Shown here in pieces: positions 49,530 through 62,159 of a stretch of 64,000 nucleotides of DNA; position 1 is the first letter of the stretch; each line of letters begins with the position of its first letter. A program made the position numbers and the translations under genes. A model generated the notes under the pieces. The model did not search any database. It had not been told where the DNA came from and saw only the letters and a list, made by a program, of their open reading frames with translations. This DNA comes from Tubiluchus corallicola (taxonomy: Eukaryota > Priapulida > Priapulimorpha > Priapulimorphida > Tubiluchidae), in assembly GCA_030141605.1 (NCBI GenBank), contig JAQGDQ010000018.1, positions 496,001 through 560,000 of the forward strand, written 5' to 3'.

Positions 49530-52500
49530 CTAAAAAGGGACTAAATAACTGTCATCATCATCTGTTGTAATCTTTCGCAGAGGTGGAAAAGTTACTGTAG
49601 CATTTTGATTCATCTCATTGGCTGCACAAAAAAGAGCCTCAAATTCTTCCAATCCGTAATCATCCAGTACAACTTGATTAGTAGCCATGTCACATACACT
49701 GTCTGTGACCTTCTTGTTTGTGATTTTGGGAGAATTCAGTTGCGGTAAAGCTTCTTGTCTTGTCTTGGTTGGTGAGCTATGAATATTACTGCCAATTTTC
49801 TGCTTTGACGGAGATATTAAGGACCCAAATGGTCTGTTAGTCATTCGGCCACGAACACCGGTGCTCATGGGGGTATCCCTTTTGTTCTCTATGGCTGATC
49901 GATTTGCACTCTTGTTTCTGGCTAGCAATGTATCTAGGCGATTTGGTATAAACATCTGACCAGCCTCGATGGACAAACGTTCTTTAACAGACAAGCTCTT
50001 ATTTTCTGTATACCCGTTTGATGTGTTTTTGTACTGCAGACAAGGAGTGTTACTTTGTGATTTTACTTTGCTAAGGTGAAACTCTGGAATTAAAAAACGG
50101 TAAAAATACAGTTACAGCATTGACATCTATTGAGTAGAGGCAACAACTTTCATAAGCAAAAAATTGTTTTCATTGAACACATGTATACATTGCATAAATT
50201 AAAGAAAGCAAGACCTAATTTAGATTCAACATATAGATTTTGAAAGGAGAAATATTACTTTTTCAGGAATCTCAGGAAAACTGAAATGAAAATATTAGAA
50301 AAAAAGAAAAACCTAAAATGGTGCGATAGGATATGTTCCCAGAGAATTTATCTGGATTTTCTAGTTTAGTATAATCAGTATAAATCGATAATTGCATGGC
50401 ATCTTATTGGCAGCTGGCTTGAACATCAAATGTTGTTGTACCTAGCACTAACTGTGCAAAACGTTGCAAATGTGCTCTAAAAATTGTACATTTCAACATA
50501 CTCAAAGCTCAAAGTACAACTGGAAGTCAAAGTGTTTACACAAATTAATAAGCCTTTTCACAGTTCCAGCGATTGATGATGATCATGAAAAGGTCAAAGA
50601 TTAAGTGTACCAGACAACGTATTTATGTACTTGACAATGCCTTGCAGACCATGCTATTGAAAAAGTAATTAAGAAAAGGTACGATTGCTAGCTATAGAAC
50701 CTTATCTAGTACATTTTTCTTGTTCCCAAGAAAGATTCTGCTAGTAAATCACCCTACACACAAACTAATGCATAATTAAGTAAAGTCCACGTAAAACAAC
50801 TGAAATTACTGAACTGATGAGACAGACGGCTTTGCTTTACTTACATATCATGTGACAGTTGTAGTTAGGATGCACTGCTGTGGCACACTTAACCTTTGAC
50901 CTACAGCAACAGTGCATGCGAACACGAAACTGTGAAAATGTTTATTCTTAAAGACAAGAATAGTTACAATGAATTAAAAAACCACACAAGGAAAAAGAAA
51001 CTGAACATTACACTAAAAAGGATACAGGTACATCAAAGAAAACACAGCAGCACAGTAGAAAAACACTATGCCAGTGATTTCTTACTTCTGTGTTTCTCCC
51101 TTATTTTTTGTGCTGCATTGGTGTTTTTTCTTAGTGCTTAGCTATATCATTTCTATGTAAAAACAAAAAGTGCCAAGAAAATAATTTAGTTGTGATATTC
51201 ATTTCTTGTAGTATTTTGTCTTTTACGTCCTTTTTTGTTAACCTGAAAAAGAAGTAGTAGTGCAAAACATTGTGCCCTGTCTTCGTTTTTCCTTGATTTT
51301 TTTTTTTTAATTGTAGAATTCATTGCTAAAAAGTATCACCTCCATCAGTTGATGAGTTGCTGCTAGATCTAAACAGGCCAGGTTTTTGTTCAATAAGATG
51401 ATTTGCAGCAAAATTCTTAACATTCTGTGTGTAGTGATAACGATGCTTAATTTCAGGTGTGGTCAATCTCGAAGGAAGTTGTTCCATAACTGCTGTTTCT
51501 TCAGTAGCATCAAGATTTTCTTCATCCTAAAAAGAAACCAACAGTTTCAGTATAAGTGTCACAAGCACAACACAGTAGGTTTCCAAACTCAAGCAACCAC
51601 TTATCTTGTTGTGGATACCATTAGTGCTCGGAATTTCCAAGATATGCATCGTACAAATTTGGTTATTAAAAACCATAATAAAAATTACACAGCACTGAGT
51701 CTCATAGTGTCACAATTATGTTCAGAAGTTACAAATTATCATGATAAAGCTAACAGGCTTGGTTAATTTTTTTGAGTAAGGAGATATTATAGACAAGCAG
51801 TCAATATAACCACCATGCAAAGCAGTTTTTGCCACTATTTACGACAAATTAGCTTTACTATTCATCAAATTACAATAGTTTTCTTGTACTTACATTGTAA
51901 AGAGCTTCTGTACTAGTTAGAGCACGTGCTAGTTTTTCTAGTGTGTCTCTTTCTACTAGTTCCAATTTTTTATGTTCTCTTCCTACAGTGTGTCTGTTAT
52001 AGAAACTTTCTGAGATGAAAAATTTTTTGCACAGCATGCAGTGATTCATTTCGGACACACTACATGGTTTATGTTGTTGGAGTTCATCCTGAAATAGTTA
52101 TAAAAGAATGTAGGTGAAAATATAGGTAAAACAATATCTGAAAGAATCTATATCATTCACATGTCAATGAATTATGGTAATAGCAAATAATTGCCAGATG
52201 GAGTTTACAATTCCCCACACAATTTAAACACCCTAACCCAACCCTAATCCTAATCCTAACCCTAATCTGCTTCACAGATTAATTTCTTGTGTGGGGAATT
52301 GTAAACTTTAGCCACAATGCCAAACAAGTCAACAAAATGTTGAAGTTTTGAAACAGACTACACTCACAAAAACAAATGAGCAGATAACCGGAAATCACAG
52401 ACACTACATGTATATTGAGTTTTATGCATAAAAATCTACGGTGATCATGACATTCTTTTTCACAGTTTCACCTATACTACATGACAAAACAAAACTAAAC

Positions 52501-53803
52501 ATCATACCAGAGTGCCAAAGGTCTTCTTGCACTTCCAACAACATATGGGATGATTTGCTCTTACATGTTGACGTAAATACTGCCCACTGCAAGTTCTGAA
52601 ATTCTTACAGAAGTGACATATCTTGATGCAGTTTTTGTCAAAAGTTTCAGCTGGGTTTCCAGCAACTACTTTAATCTTAAATGTTTCAAATGCACCAGTT
52701 CTGCTTTTTACATGAACCATTTTGCAAGGCAGCAGCTCAGCAACTGCTCCAGACTCTACGGGAGAAAGCAGCTCATCTTTGGTATGGTTACTATCAGGTG
52801 TCCACTCTGCGTTTATTTTAATACGTTTATTACCTGATGGCAACTTAGGTTTCACAAATCCATCGTTAATAGCCTGTTGACGAAGAGAAAAATGCTTTAC
52901 GTCAGTAACATCAGTGCTTTCAGTTTTAAGAGGTGGTGATGTAATTTCAAACCATGGCTTATGTGCAATATAATAAGTCAAGTTTATTCCTAAGTCAGTC
53001 GTTCTTTCAGGCATGTATGGAAATGATTCTGATGCTAGAAAGATTTTGACAGGTACGACATATGTGTTAAGTGGGTCGGCTGCACCAGACTTTAGTGCAT
53101 TCGATTTAATTTTATCACTTGTTGGTTCATCCAAAAAAAGCTTCCTTTTTATACATTTAGGGTTCTTTGCAGTTGCAGTGGTCTTACTCACACATTGTTG
53201 CTCATGCGATTTGTAAGGAGCTTTTCTTCGAAATCCTAACAAACACTTGGCACACGTGTATTCCTTGTCTGTAGTTAAATTTTTATTGGACTCTGCTAAC
53301 AATACCTTCACATCTCTTGTTAAGGCGGACGATTTTCGATTCTTTTTCATCCAGGAGGATTGATGAATGGCTGAGTCACCAGTTTCTGCCAGTTGGTATT
53401 CTTCCTTATTAGGTCTGCATATTTTAGTTCTAACCTTGATTGATTTATTTACAGTCTTAACTTGTGAATCTTTACATTGCTGTACATGGTATTTATAAGG
53501 CTTTTCTCTTCTAAAACTCAGAAGGCAGTTTTGGCAAGTGTAATTCTCACGAGGAGTTATAAAGTCTTTTACAGCATTCAAAGCTGATGACATGTTACAT
53601 TCACAAGCATCAGTATCATCAGATATTAATGGCATATCATCTTCAGAAATGCTATAATCTTCACTTTTTCTATCACATTCGCTATTTTCAAGTGGTTGAA
53701 ATGTGACAGTATACAGTCCATTTTCTTCAGATATAGTAATATGCCCAAGAATTTTAGTTTCATCATCGCTCACCACTTTGATTTCAGTGACATCCATAAT
53801 CAT
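49530..53803 (-). CDS. C2H2/C2HC zinc-finger protein, four-exon model
   Basis: Probably a nuclear nucleic-acid-binding protein. Exons 53803-52508, 52088-51894, 51526-51340 and 50083-49530 join in phase to 743 residues. Zinc-finger motifs: two related CX2CX12HX3C units at residues 90-110 and 184-204, a CX2CX13HX4H unit at 396-418, a CX2CX12HX2C unit at 422-441 split by intron 1, and a CX2CX12HX5H unit at 449-471. The region between is charged. The last exon encodes a low-complexity tail with an acidic YGLEEFEALF segment and ends SYLVPF. The start ATG at 53803 opens the frame; MIMD offers a second ATG two codons later. The exon-3 donor (GGAG|GTGATA) is weak. Read-through gives a stop at 51326-51328 and a 563-residue form. 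I do not recognise the orthologue. The last exon could belong to a separate gene. Confidence 0.72.
51326..51526 (-). CDS. Alternative 3' end of the zinc-finger gene
   Basis: If the weak donor at 51340 is skipped, exon 3 continues through GDTF to TAG at 51326-51328. This gives a 563-residue protein with all five zinc motifs but without the 184-residue tail. Which form is made, or both, cannot be told from sequence. Confidence 0.5.
   Translation of the reverse strand, partial: DEENLDATEETAVMEQLPSRLTTPEIKHRYHYTQNVKNFAANHLIEQKPGLFRSSSNSSTDGGDTF
52202..52307. mobile_element. Hairpin element with 21-bp perfect inverted ends and telomere-like core
   Basis: The 21-bp ends are perfect inverted repeats: AGTTTACAATTCCCCACACA plus A at 52202-52222, and its reverse complement at 52287-52307. 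Between them is an imperfect CCCTAA array (about 52230-52266) and then a small hairpin TAATCTG-CTTCA-CAGATTA. It lies in intron 1 of the zinc-finger gene. The size and symmetry suggest a MITE or foldback element. Confidence 0.85.
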
Positions 53804-55487
53804 TCATGAACAGCAATCTAAAAAGAGCTGCAAATTGTTTCAATATATATTTAAATTGTTATCACAGAGTTGCAGTTTAATCAGTTTTGTAATACAGTTT
53901 TATAGAGAAGAAAACAACAAAATGTCAAAAAGAAATCAGTAAGTATTTTAAACATTTGACAGTCTGGCTGCAATTACCAACTGCATGACACCTTAGTGGC
54001 AAAACACAATAGTTTTAATCTAGGGAATTCCATATATGCTGCTAACCACAAACTTGCAGGGTTCACACACAACACAAATTCTTCACTATTTGTTGCAGCA
54101 ACCTGCACAAATAATTCTATTACCAACGAAGAAATGCCAATATTGGTGTGCACAGTTTAATGCAAGTTGCTATGGCAGCTGCTTTTTTGTAATTACTGTT
54201 GTCTTCTATCATTACTGCCAGTATTTTTGTTGATAAAATGCTATATTGTAAACTAAAGCTGGTTTATATTTTAAGTGAAAGGAATATTCAGGTCACTATG
54301 CATCCTTGGCAACGAAAGTTAAACATTGCAATATTGCCAAGGCAGGCCAGTGCATGGATGAGTGACCACTGTTTCACTCCCTATACAAATTCTGACCATT
54401 TGCCTTGTTGAGGGGAGATGTATCACATCTCAACCTTAAGAGAAATGTGCTAGTTCAATGTAACATGTCAAAGTATTAACACTGTAATGTGCCAGGTTCC
54501 AATTTCACCAAAACTATTAAGGAGGCCCTCCCATTGAGTGCTGGATTCAGTCTTGTAAAGTACTGGATTATACAAAAAAGCTCCCATTGGATTTTTATTA
54601 CAAGCAATTTTTTGAGTCTTGCTTAGCTGTGTATGATTTCTGCTATCATGGTGTTTGTTTTCCACAATTTAATAGATTTTAATATTTGAATTTTTCATTA
54701 ACAAGTCTATTATTGTAAAGTGCATGAGGACTGGCGGAACTTAATATTGGGAATAAGTACCAACCTTGTACTTGCAATCCAGGGCCAGAACTAAGTTACT
54801 TAAGTTTGCTGAAATTACCACATCAGTATAAACAAATGCTACAAAGCATGTTAAATTTTGTATTCAATGTAAAAAAAAGAAACAAACTCGCTTATCATTT
54901 ACGGTGCAACAAATAATTTAGTACAAAATTTAGCACAAGGTTATCTGACAAAAAACACAAGACTAGTATCAAAACCTAATTATGAGTTTTCGTGGTAATG
55001 CACATAAAGAATAAAAATTAATTGTTATTTAGAATCTCTATCTACACTATAATATCAAATGACACCTCTTAGTAAAATTAAGTTAACTAACACCACATAA
55101 ACTGTAAACGTAAATTAAATAAAACAAACCAATAATTATAGAAACGATAATGTTAAGAAAATATACTGGTACCAATGTTAAACATCACTCACTGAAGAAA
55201 GAAAACGAGTGTAAGTTATGCACATAATAAAGCAGCAAACTGAAGAACCACTTATGAAAACTGGAACAAATGAAACATAATATAGAAAGTCACAAACAAT
55301 TACAAAACAATAATATCATTAAAGAAATAAATGGTTAAAGCAAAAAAATTGAATGTAAATTTGATCAGGTTTAAAGCATAATAAAGCTTTACGAAAACTG
55401 GCAAATGAAACATAAATAATACCATTATTAAGGAGACCACAATCATAATAAGTTAGTGAAAACAAAACATGACTGAAAATTTGACAT
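53804..55487. other. Gap between the two minus-strand genes
   Basis: About 1.7 kb without a supported exon. It should hold the promoter and any 5' non-coding exon of the zinc-finger gene, but no clear elements were seen. Short frames on both strands are not convincing. Confidence 0.5.
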
Positions 55488-58400
55488 TTATTGCAGTCTT
55501 GCAGTCTGTTCAATGTTGCCCACAAATTGACTATACAGATCCCATTCAGAATCCACAATTAGTTTACTTTTCTTTTTAATTGCCTCATCATCACCTGTAG
55601 TTTTAACCATCCATGACAACAATAGTTTGTGTTTTCCAATTAGTCGCCAAATTTTCATACCAAGCCGCTTTTTGTCAGTTTTCTCACCACCCAAATGCCA
55701 GATAAGTTCTCTGCGCTGAAACTTAGATAAAGATCCGTCAATTAGTTTTGGTGGAATCAAATTCTGCCTTTTTTCTTGTTTCAAGTCTTTAAGTAGCTGC
55801 CTCTTTCTATGCTTGTCAACTTCAGTGGCTATCTCACAACGCAGAAAGTGCATAGTACTTTGTTTCTTCATTTCTTGTATTTCTCGGTAATACTCGCGTT
55901 CATCAGCTGTAAGATACAAAGCCCCCAACAGTGCATGCTCTTTTTTATCTTCCACAGTACCATAAATTTCCTTTATCTCATCTCTTTCCATAATGTCCTC
56001 ACAATTATCAGTATTCTCCACCTGTACGTAAATTAAATTTCTCTGATACGAAACTTGCCTATGCTTTGTTTTCTTTCTTTGGGTGTTTAACGGATTCACA
56101 TCAGGAGATCTGAGAGTAGAGCTGGAACTAGTATCATTTCTGGAAACTTTTTTTGGTGGATCTTGCTCGTTGGGCTTTATTTCCAGCTGTTTCCTAGTCA
56201 TACGTTGTTTGTTTCCATTTCTATCATCGCGTTTGGTTTTGCTTGAGAGATTACTAATTTCACTATCAGACATCACATTCTTAGCAACTTGGCAATGATC
56301 AGTTTTTGAATTTTGAACATTTCTATTCATCAAAGCATCATCCCTTTGAAATGTGCCAGCATCACTTTCTGACTTCCTACCTTTTCTTCCAGATTTTCCA
56401 GATGATCTCTTAAAATGTTTTCTGGGCAGGCCATGTTTATCTTTTTTAGAGCTAATGTCAGGCAGGTTGCATTCATTTTTTTCACTTTTACCTTTTTTGG
56501 CATGTTTCTGATTCTTGGATCTGTGAACTGCACCGAAATTAGATTCTTTTGCTTTTCCGAAAGTATCAGTAAGATTTTTGCTAGAGTCATGATTTTCCTC
56601 TTCTGTAGTACTTCCCTGAAGGTGATTCTGGTTTCTATTAAAGCTGACACGAGGAAATGAGCGCTTTCTAGGTGTCCTTTTTCTGATGCCTAACCTACTG
56701 TTTGGCACTTCATCTACATTATCTACTGTAATAGTACTATCCTCTAATTCACCTTCTTCCAAGCTTGAGATCATAGTATCATTGGTAGTTGGTGATGCTG
56801 GTTCAGGCATCAACATGGTCAGCTGCAACAACAGTTTATCAGTTTCTGTCATCAAATCAGCTAATTGAATCATCTCAAGTTCTTCTAAAATATCGGTAAC
56901 ATTGGAAAGTAAGGATTTCTTTTCCACATTAATATAGTCTTCTGCAACTGATGCCAAAGCACAAAAACAATTTTGACCAATGAGCTTATGGTAAAGGCCA
57001 GAAAGAATATTAGTAGCTTTCTCCACTTTCCGCTTTGCGCTGTAATTCTCATCTTTTTGAAAATCACACAGCACTATATTAAGCTGATTTATTATGCACG
57101 AAAATAATCCAGGCAGCTCATCTATTACATCTAAGTACACTTCAGCAAACCTGATCACAAGATCAGTTGCTTTTTTGATGTGCATGTTAGCCATATCCAA
57201 CCTATCAGATATTGTCATTCCTTCATCCATTTCCAGAACCGAGTTGTATTTTGTGCAGTTTGAATCCCCAGTTTCTTGTATTAGCTGATCGGCCAAATCA
57301 AGAGATGTGCTATGCTCACCATATCCTTCATTTATCTCAGAGAGAACAATCATACTAGCAATGTCCAATTCTTCATCATTAAGAATTGTAGAATCTTCAG
57401 GTCCATTTGGTTGATCATTTAAATTGTACTGCTCTTTAACAGAATCAGACCAAATGGCATGCTGCTTTTGTACATCATTATCATCATTTAACAAACACAT
57501 ATCACAGTGTTGTCCTCCATTGTCAGCAGTATCACAAATATGTTCGGCTCCACTTGCTGATGAATAAACATGAATTTCAGGTACTTTTGCAACATAGTTA
57601 TGGTCAATGCCATGCATGCTAGTGCTTCGATTTACAGGTTCAGAACCATCAGTACCATGCACAACTAATGCCTGTCTTGTGCATTTACTCAAGTCTTGTT
57701 CACATGTTTTTTCCTGTGTAACATCCATTGTTGGACAACTGTTGGTGCTATTAGTGAATAATTGAGTCACACTTCTATTTATTACCACACCCTTATCACT
57801 CACCGGCAAGTGACAGACATCAATCACCACTTTACTGAGAACATCAATTACATCTTTCATTGCCTCTGATGCATCTTCTATACCTCCTGATGTATTGCTA
57901 CATCTGGTGTTGATATCTAAAATATTAGCCATATCTCCAAATACTGGTGATTTTTCACTATTAGTAGACCCATTTGAAAAATTCACACTCATGTTTTGCC
58001 CTAGTTTGTTACCTACATTTTCCTGCATTTCACCTGTCAAGTTTGCTTGTACCTGCGAGATTGTGGTTTTATTAGATCCATTTTGAGCATGATGTAAAGT
58101 TTCAGCTTTAATAAAATCTGACAATATAGCAAAGCTGGAACAATTAAGATCACCACATTTAACTTCAAGACCATCCACTTCCCCGATATTTTTTTGAATT
58201 TGTGCGCATGCAATATCTGGCTTGTGCATATCTTCATTAATAGACGTATCATCTAACAACCTGCCAATATTCTTGCCACTTGGTTCATAAACACTCGATT
58301 CTTCTGACACACTGTTAGTGGCTACATTTTGCATTTTCTGTTCTTCATCACTGATAACCTTCTGTTGAGCACTTGTACTTTGAAAAGCAGATTCTCTTTG

Positions 58401-59844
58401 TGATAGTTCTCTTTCTGCAACATTTATTCCTATATTAGTAAACTTGCCCAAAGCATCAGCATCAATTTTCTTTTCAATAGCAGTTTTCTTTTTGGCCTGA
58501 TTACAAACATTATCGCTGACATCTTGTGTAATGACATCATATTCGTATGACTCCAAGGTACTGGTAGGCTCTTGCTCTCTCTGTGTTAGCTCAGGAACGT
58601 CCTCAGTGACAAGCTTCAAGGGCTCATCAATATTTTTCTCCTCAAGATCAATTTCTATAATGTTGTTTCTATTTCCTTCTTTAGCAACTCTTCCTCTATC
58701 ATTAACATATTTCTTGTCTGTAGGCTTCTTGCTAGTTACATTATTGTTATCATCATCAGAAATCTACAAAAAACAAAATGTACTGTACAACCACTAATTC
58801 ATTCAAGTTCTTCAATCAATGAGTTAAAAAAGTTGGTGTTAAAAACTGATAAGCATCCTGAGAGCTCATCCATGACTTGCAGCATTTCTCATCCAGGACT
58901 TGCAGTCCTGCCTCATAGTACAGGAATTAGAAAATAGTTTCTTAAATTACTGATGCAGTTGTGGAAACAGTCATTTTGATAAGTTTACCTTTGTTTAAAT
59001 TGTTAACTAAAAAGTATATTAAAAAATCAAATTAACTAAAAGAAAAATAAATATGGTATCCAGCTGGCAAAAAAGGCCTGCATTTTATTGTCTCATACTT
59101 CGTGGACATAAATTTTACCCTCGGGATGACTTGTACCTTGACCACCGTCTTGCCCCAAAGTTACCCCATCCAAAAATCTGAAGGCTACATCAAGTAATTC
59201 AGGCATAACTGGCTTAAACTCAAATTGTGAATGGACGATGGATGATGGACAATGCATGACAGCATTAGGTCACCAGATTTATTAAGTAATAATAACAGTA
59301 ATAATATCTCCCCTATGCAGCTTATTGATGTTTCGCTAGTGCTCCAGGCAATAAACCTTCACCATTAAGTCTGCTCAGTTTCTCTTATTTCATGTGATTC
59401 AGTGCAATCACGCAAAACGGAGAATGAAAAAACAAGTCACAGTAACAGGAAAACCAGAGTATAAATTACTGCACATCACTGTCTCTCTATCACTATCACT
59501 GCACTAAGGTTTATCTACGGCAATACAGAAGATGTGCAATCAAAAATGAGAACAAGCAGTAAAAAAAACCACTTACAATAACAATGAAGATAGTGATAAC
59601 GATGGTGATGATGAAGACGATGATAATACAGATGTGCAAGTGAAAGCTAACTCATATAAAGCAGCTGCATTGGCGATGACACAAGTGAGGCAAAAAAGAT
59701 CCCGTGCTTGAACTTAAGTTTTCAAATGAAAAGCTGATTTTATTCAGAAAAGTTTACCTGTAGTTTGCCACTGTCCAAACCAAAGTTTTGCTCCAGTGGA
59801 ACAATTGATGCATCAAACTCAGCTACATCCATTGAAACTGCCAT
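55488..59844 (-). CDS. Large charged, probably nuclear protein of unknown family
   Basis: Two coding exons, 59844-59758 and 58763-55488, join in phase to 1,120 residues; the second is a single 3,276-base exon. The start MAVSMDVAEF is the first ATG in this frame in the exon. Residues 1-540 are acidic and Ser/Asn-rich with little predicted structure. About 550-676 look helical (for example LVIRFAEVYLDVIDELPGLF). Around 720 and 760-830 lie basic, nuclear-localisation-like runs such as RKRTPRKRSFPR. The last 180 residues look most ordered (ALYLTADEREYYREIQEM, LSKFQRRELIWHL, SEWDLYSQFVGNI) and are the best candidate for a conserved domain. No catalytic motif is recognised. A 5' non-coding exon probably ends at 60634. 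The stop TAA overlaps an AATAAA. Confidence 0.85.
59090..59283. repeat. Probable dispersed repeat in the intron of the long-exon gene
   Basis: The stretch differs in composition from its AT-rich surroundings. It carries GGACGATGGATGATGGACAA near 59233, a GGACGATGGAC-type string often seen in dispersed repeats of marine invertebrates, and ends at AGGTCACC. No second copy lies in this window, so the call rests on pattern only. Confidence 0.35.
59583..59637. repeat. GAT/GAC simple repeat
   Basis: An imperfect GAT-type trinucleotide run in the intron between the two coding exons of the long-exon gene. Confidence 0.7.
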
Positions 59845-60633
59845 CTGATGCAATACATCTATAAGATAAATAGCATATAGGCATATAAAAAATATAAAGT
59901 TTGCTGATAACGATGTTTATTGATACTTGAATGAATGCAGAAGATGCAAGGTGCTTGACACGCAATATTAATGTAAATTGAAAAAACTCATTTAATTTGA
60001 AGACTCGGGTAACAAAACTCATTTTACACAAATGTGACACTGTGTGCACCTAATTTATTATAAAAATCACATGTATCGTAAGTGATATTTATATATAATT
60101 GAAGCCAGTTAAATTATCAAGAAATCTATAACAAAACAAAAGACGCCATCTTCAAAATAGCAATACTAATTAAGTTAGTGAGAAATACTAATTCACAAAT
60201 TTTAATTCATAGCGTTAAAGTGCAATAAATTATGTTAGTTCACTGAAAACTGCAGTATTGGTTCTGCAAATACAGCTAGTAATAGCTTATTAGGAGTTGT
60301 GTGGGACTTAGCAAAGTAATCGATTATGCAATAGCAGAGATTTGGGGCTAAGGAAATTAACCCGCAAAACTTGGAAACACAAGTTAACATTAACAAAAAG
60401 CTGATTTGGAATCTGTAACATCTTTTAGAAGTGAAGAACATCAACGCGAATAAAGCAAACCATGCATGTACGCTATAACTACGTGCCTAGTACCAAGTTC
60501 CAGAAAATCGTAAAGAAACTCAAACAAACAATAAGCAAAAACATAATCACTAACACTTCTTTGTAAAAGCAAGCGTCAAAATGCTTACTGGCGTAAAATA
60601 CGTTACGTGAGCACAAAGTTACAATATACTTAC

Positions 60634-60735
60634 ATGCACATAGAAGCAAGACTCCGAAAAGTTACTCAAAACGACAGGGCACGTCAAACCGCGAAGCCAC
60701 TCAAACTCGTTTGATAAACTTTCCCGCGCAACGCA
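60634..60735 (-). promoter_or_regulatory. Putative 5' exon end and promoter with E2F-like site
   Basis: On the minus strand TGTGCAT|GTAAGT at 60634 is a strong donor that fits the acceptor at 59858 before the first coding exon. At 60720-60729 the plus strand reads TTTCCCGCGC, a match to the E2F consensus TTTSSCGC, about 90 bases upstream of that donor. The transcription start was not located. Confidence 0.4.
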
Positions 60736-62159
60736 TTCGCTCACCTTAACTGGTACAAGGCTATTACAATAACCTTTCGCAAAACGACACGTTTAAGTTG
60801 GCGCACAAATACGTACAGCACGTGAAGTGTCTAGTACAGCATAATTGTAAACTCATCGAGTCGATGATTTGTAGAACCACAAAATCACCAAAAGGCGAAA
60901 AAGCAAAAGAGCTAAGAGATTTGATATGCCCGTACAGCGCAAGTGCAGGCATTATAATTATTATCTATTCTAAAACAAATCAACTAATTACCCTGACATT
61001 AAGGGAAAGAGTCGCACGGCTCATCCCTTCCATTTTCAAAGTGAATGCCATATCCCCCTAAATCGGTGCAACCCGGATATGATAGATGATATAAAACAGG
61101 CAACGGAAAACGGGAGGGTAAAAAGTCAACAGCAACACTGGCATAAGCAAAATAGGCAAGAAAAACGGCAAAAGCAACTAAGGCAAAGGCAAACAAGACA
61201 AAAGTAAAAAGAACAATATATATTTTAAAAAAGCTACGTGCTGTTTTAATACAAAAGTTTTATTTGGCCCTTTTTGGAAGGCCTCAGGGCAAACCTCGTA
61301 GAAATTTTACACAAATGTCTGAGCAGCAGAGAGGACCGAACATATGCGTAATATAGTGAAAGCTCATAAGCTGTGATGATAAGCTGATATGAATTTTATG
61401 CACAGTGCAAGCGGTACACCCCCCCACCCGGCAATGAATTGTGTGCCTCATTTCTATTAACTAATTTACAATACATCAGTAATCATTTCGGTATAGTAAG
61501 CGAGCATATTGAGTCCAAATTATTAAGGAACCGTTTGTTCTTTTGAAAGCCACCGTTCACATATGAAATACATAGTAATTGAAATTGGTCTGACAAAATA
61601 ATTATGATGATAAATTAATTTTGTTCATTCCAAAAGTCAAGATATTAAAATTTTTGTAATCGAAAGTATTTTGCCATAGCAAGTACACTGTCTGTCCCTA
61701 AACTGAAAATTTTTTGATCTGTAAAAAATAACTTTGTGTTTGTGTGCACAAAATGACAACGTAGGGCAAATGGCCCATAGGTTATAGAACACTTTGCTAA
61801 ATTTAACTGTACATCAAAATAAAATACTAGGTAAACGTATCTTGTAGACTTAAAAGTATATTACATGAATAACATTTTGCAAAACTTACAAGTCTACACA
61901 TCACACAATATGGAAATGGCAAGCTCTGAAATTTAAAGGGAATCTTTTGTTCCACTAATACACCACACAACAAGGTACTGACACTAGAGGATTTGAGTAA
62001 ATTTACCACTTATTAAAATATTTTTATTTTTGCATGTCTGCAGTAAATATAGCTTATACGGCAAGTCAGTTTTAAACAAATGCCCTTTTTAGTTGATGCC
62101 TTTTCGAAAGTCTGCACATATCATTGTAAATAGCCCAATAAGGAAAAAAGTGATCGCTG
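60736..62159. other. Intergenic stretch, nothing supported
   Basis: A plus-strand frame at 60798-61061 opens away from the long-exon promoter, but has no ATG until codon 23, no domain and no splice support. An A-rich run lies near 61110-61230 and a C run near 61420. Confidence 0.45.

Noticed and set aside
50838-50960. Minus-strand exon MHCCCRSKVKCATAVHPNYN ending in a good donor, joined to the 50,083 exon
   Set aside because: The join makes a TAG stop with the first acceptor and shifts frame with the second, so it cannot precede that exon.
60798-61061. Divergent gene sharing a promoter with the long-exon gene
   Set aside because: The frame starts from TTG, has an isoleucine run, and has no domain or splice support.
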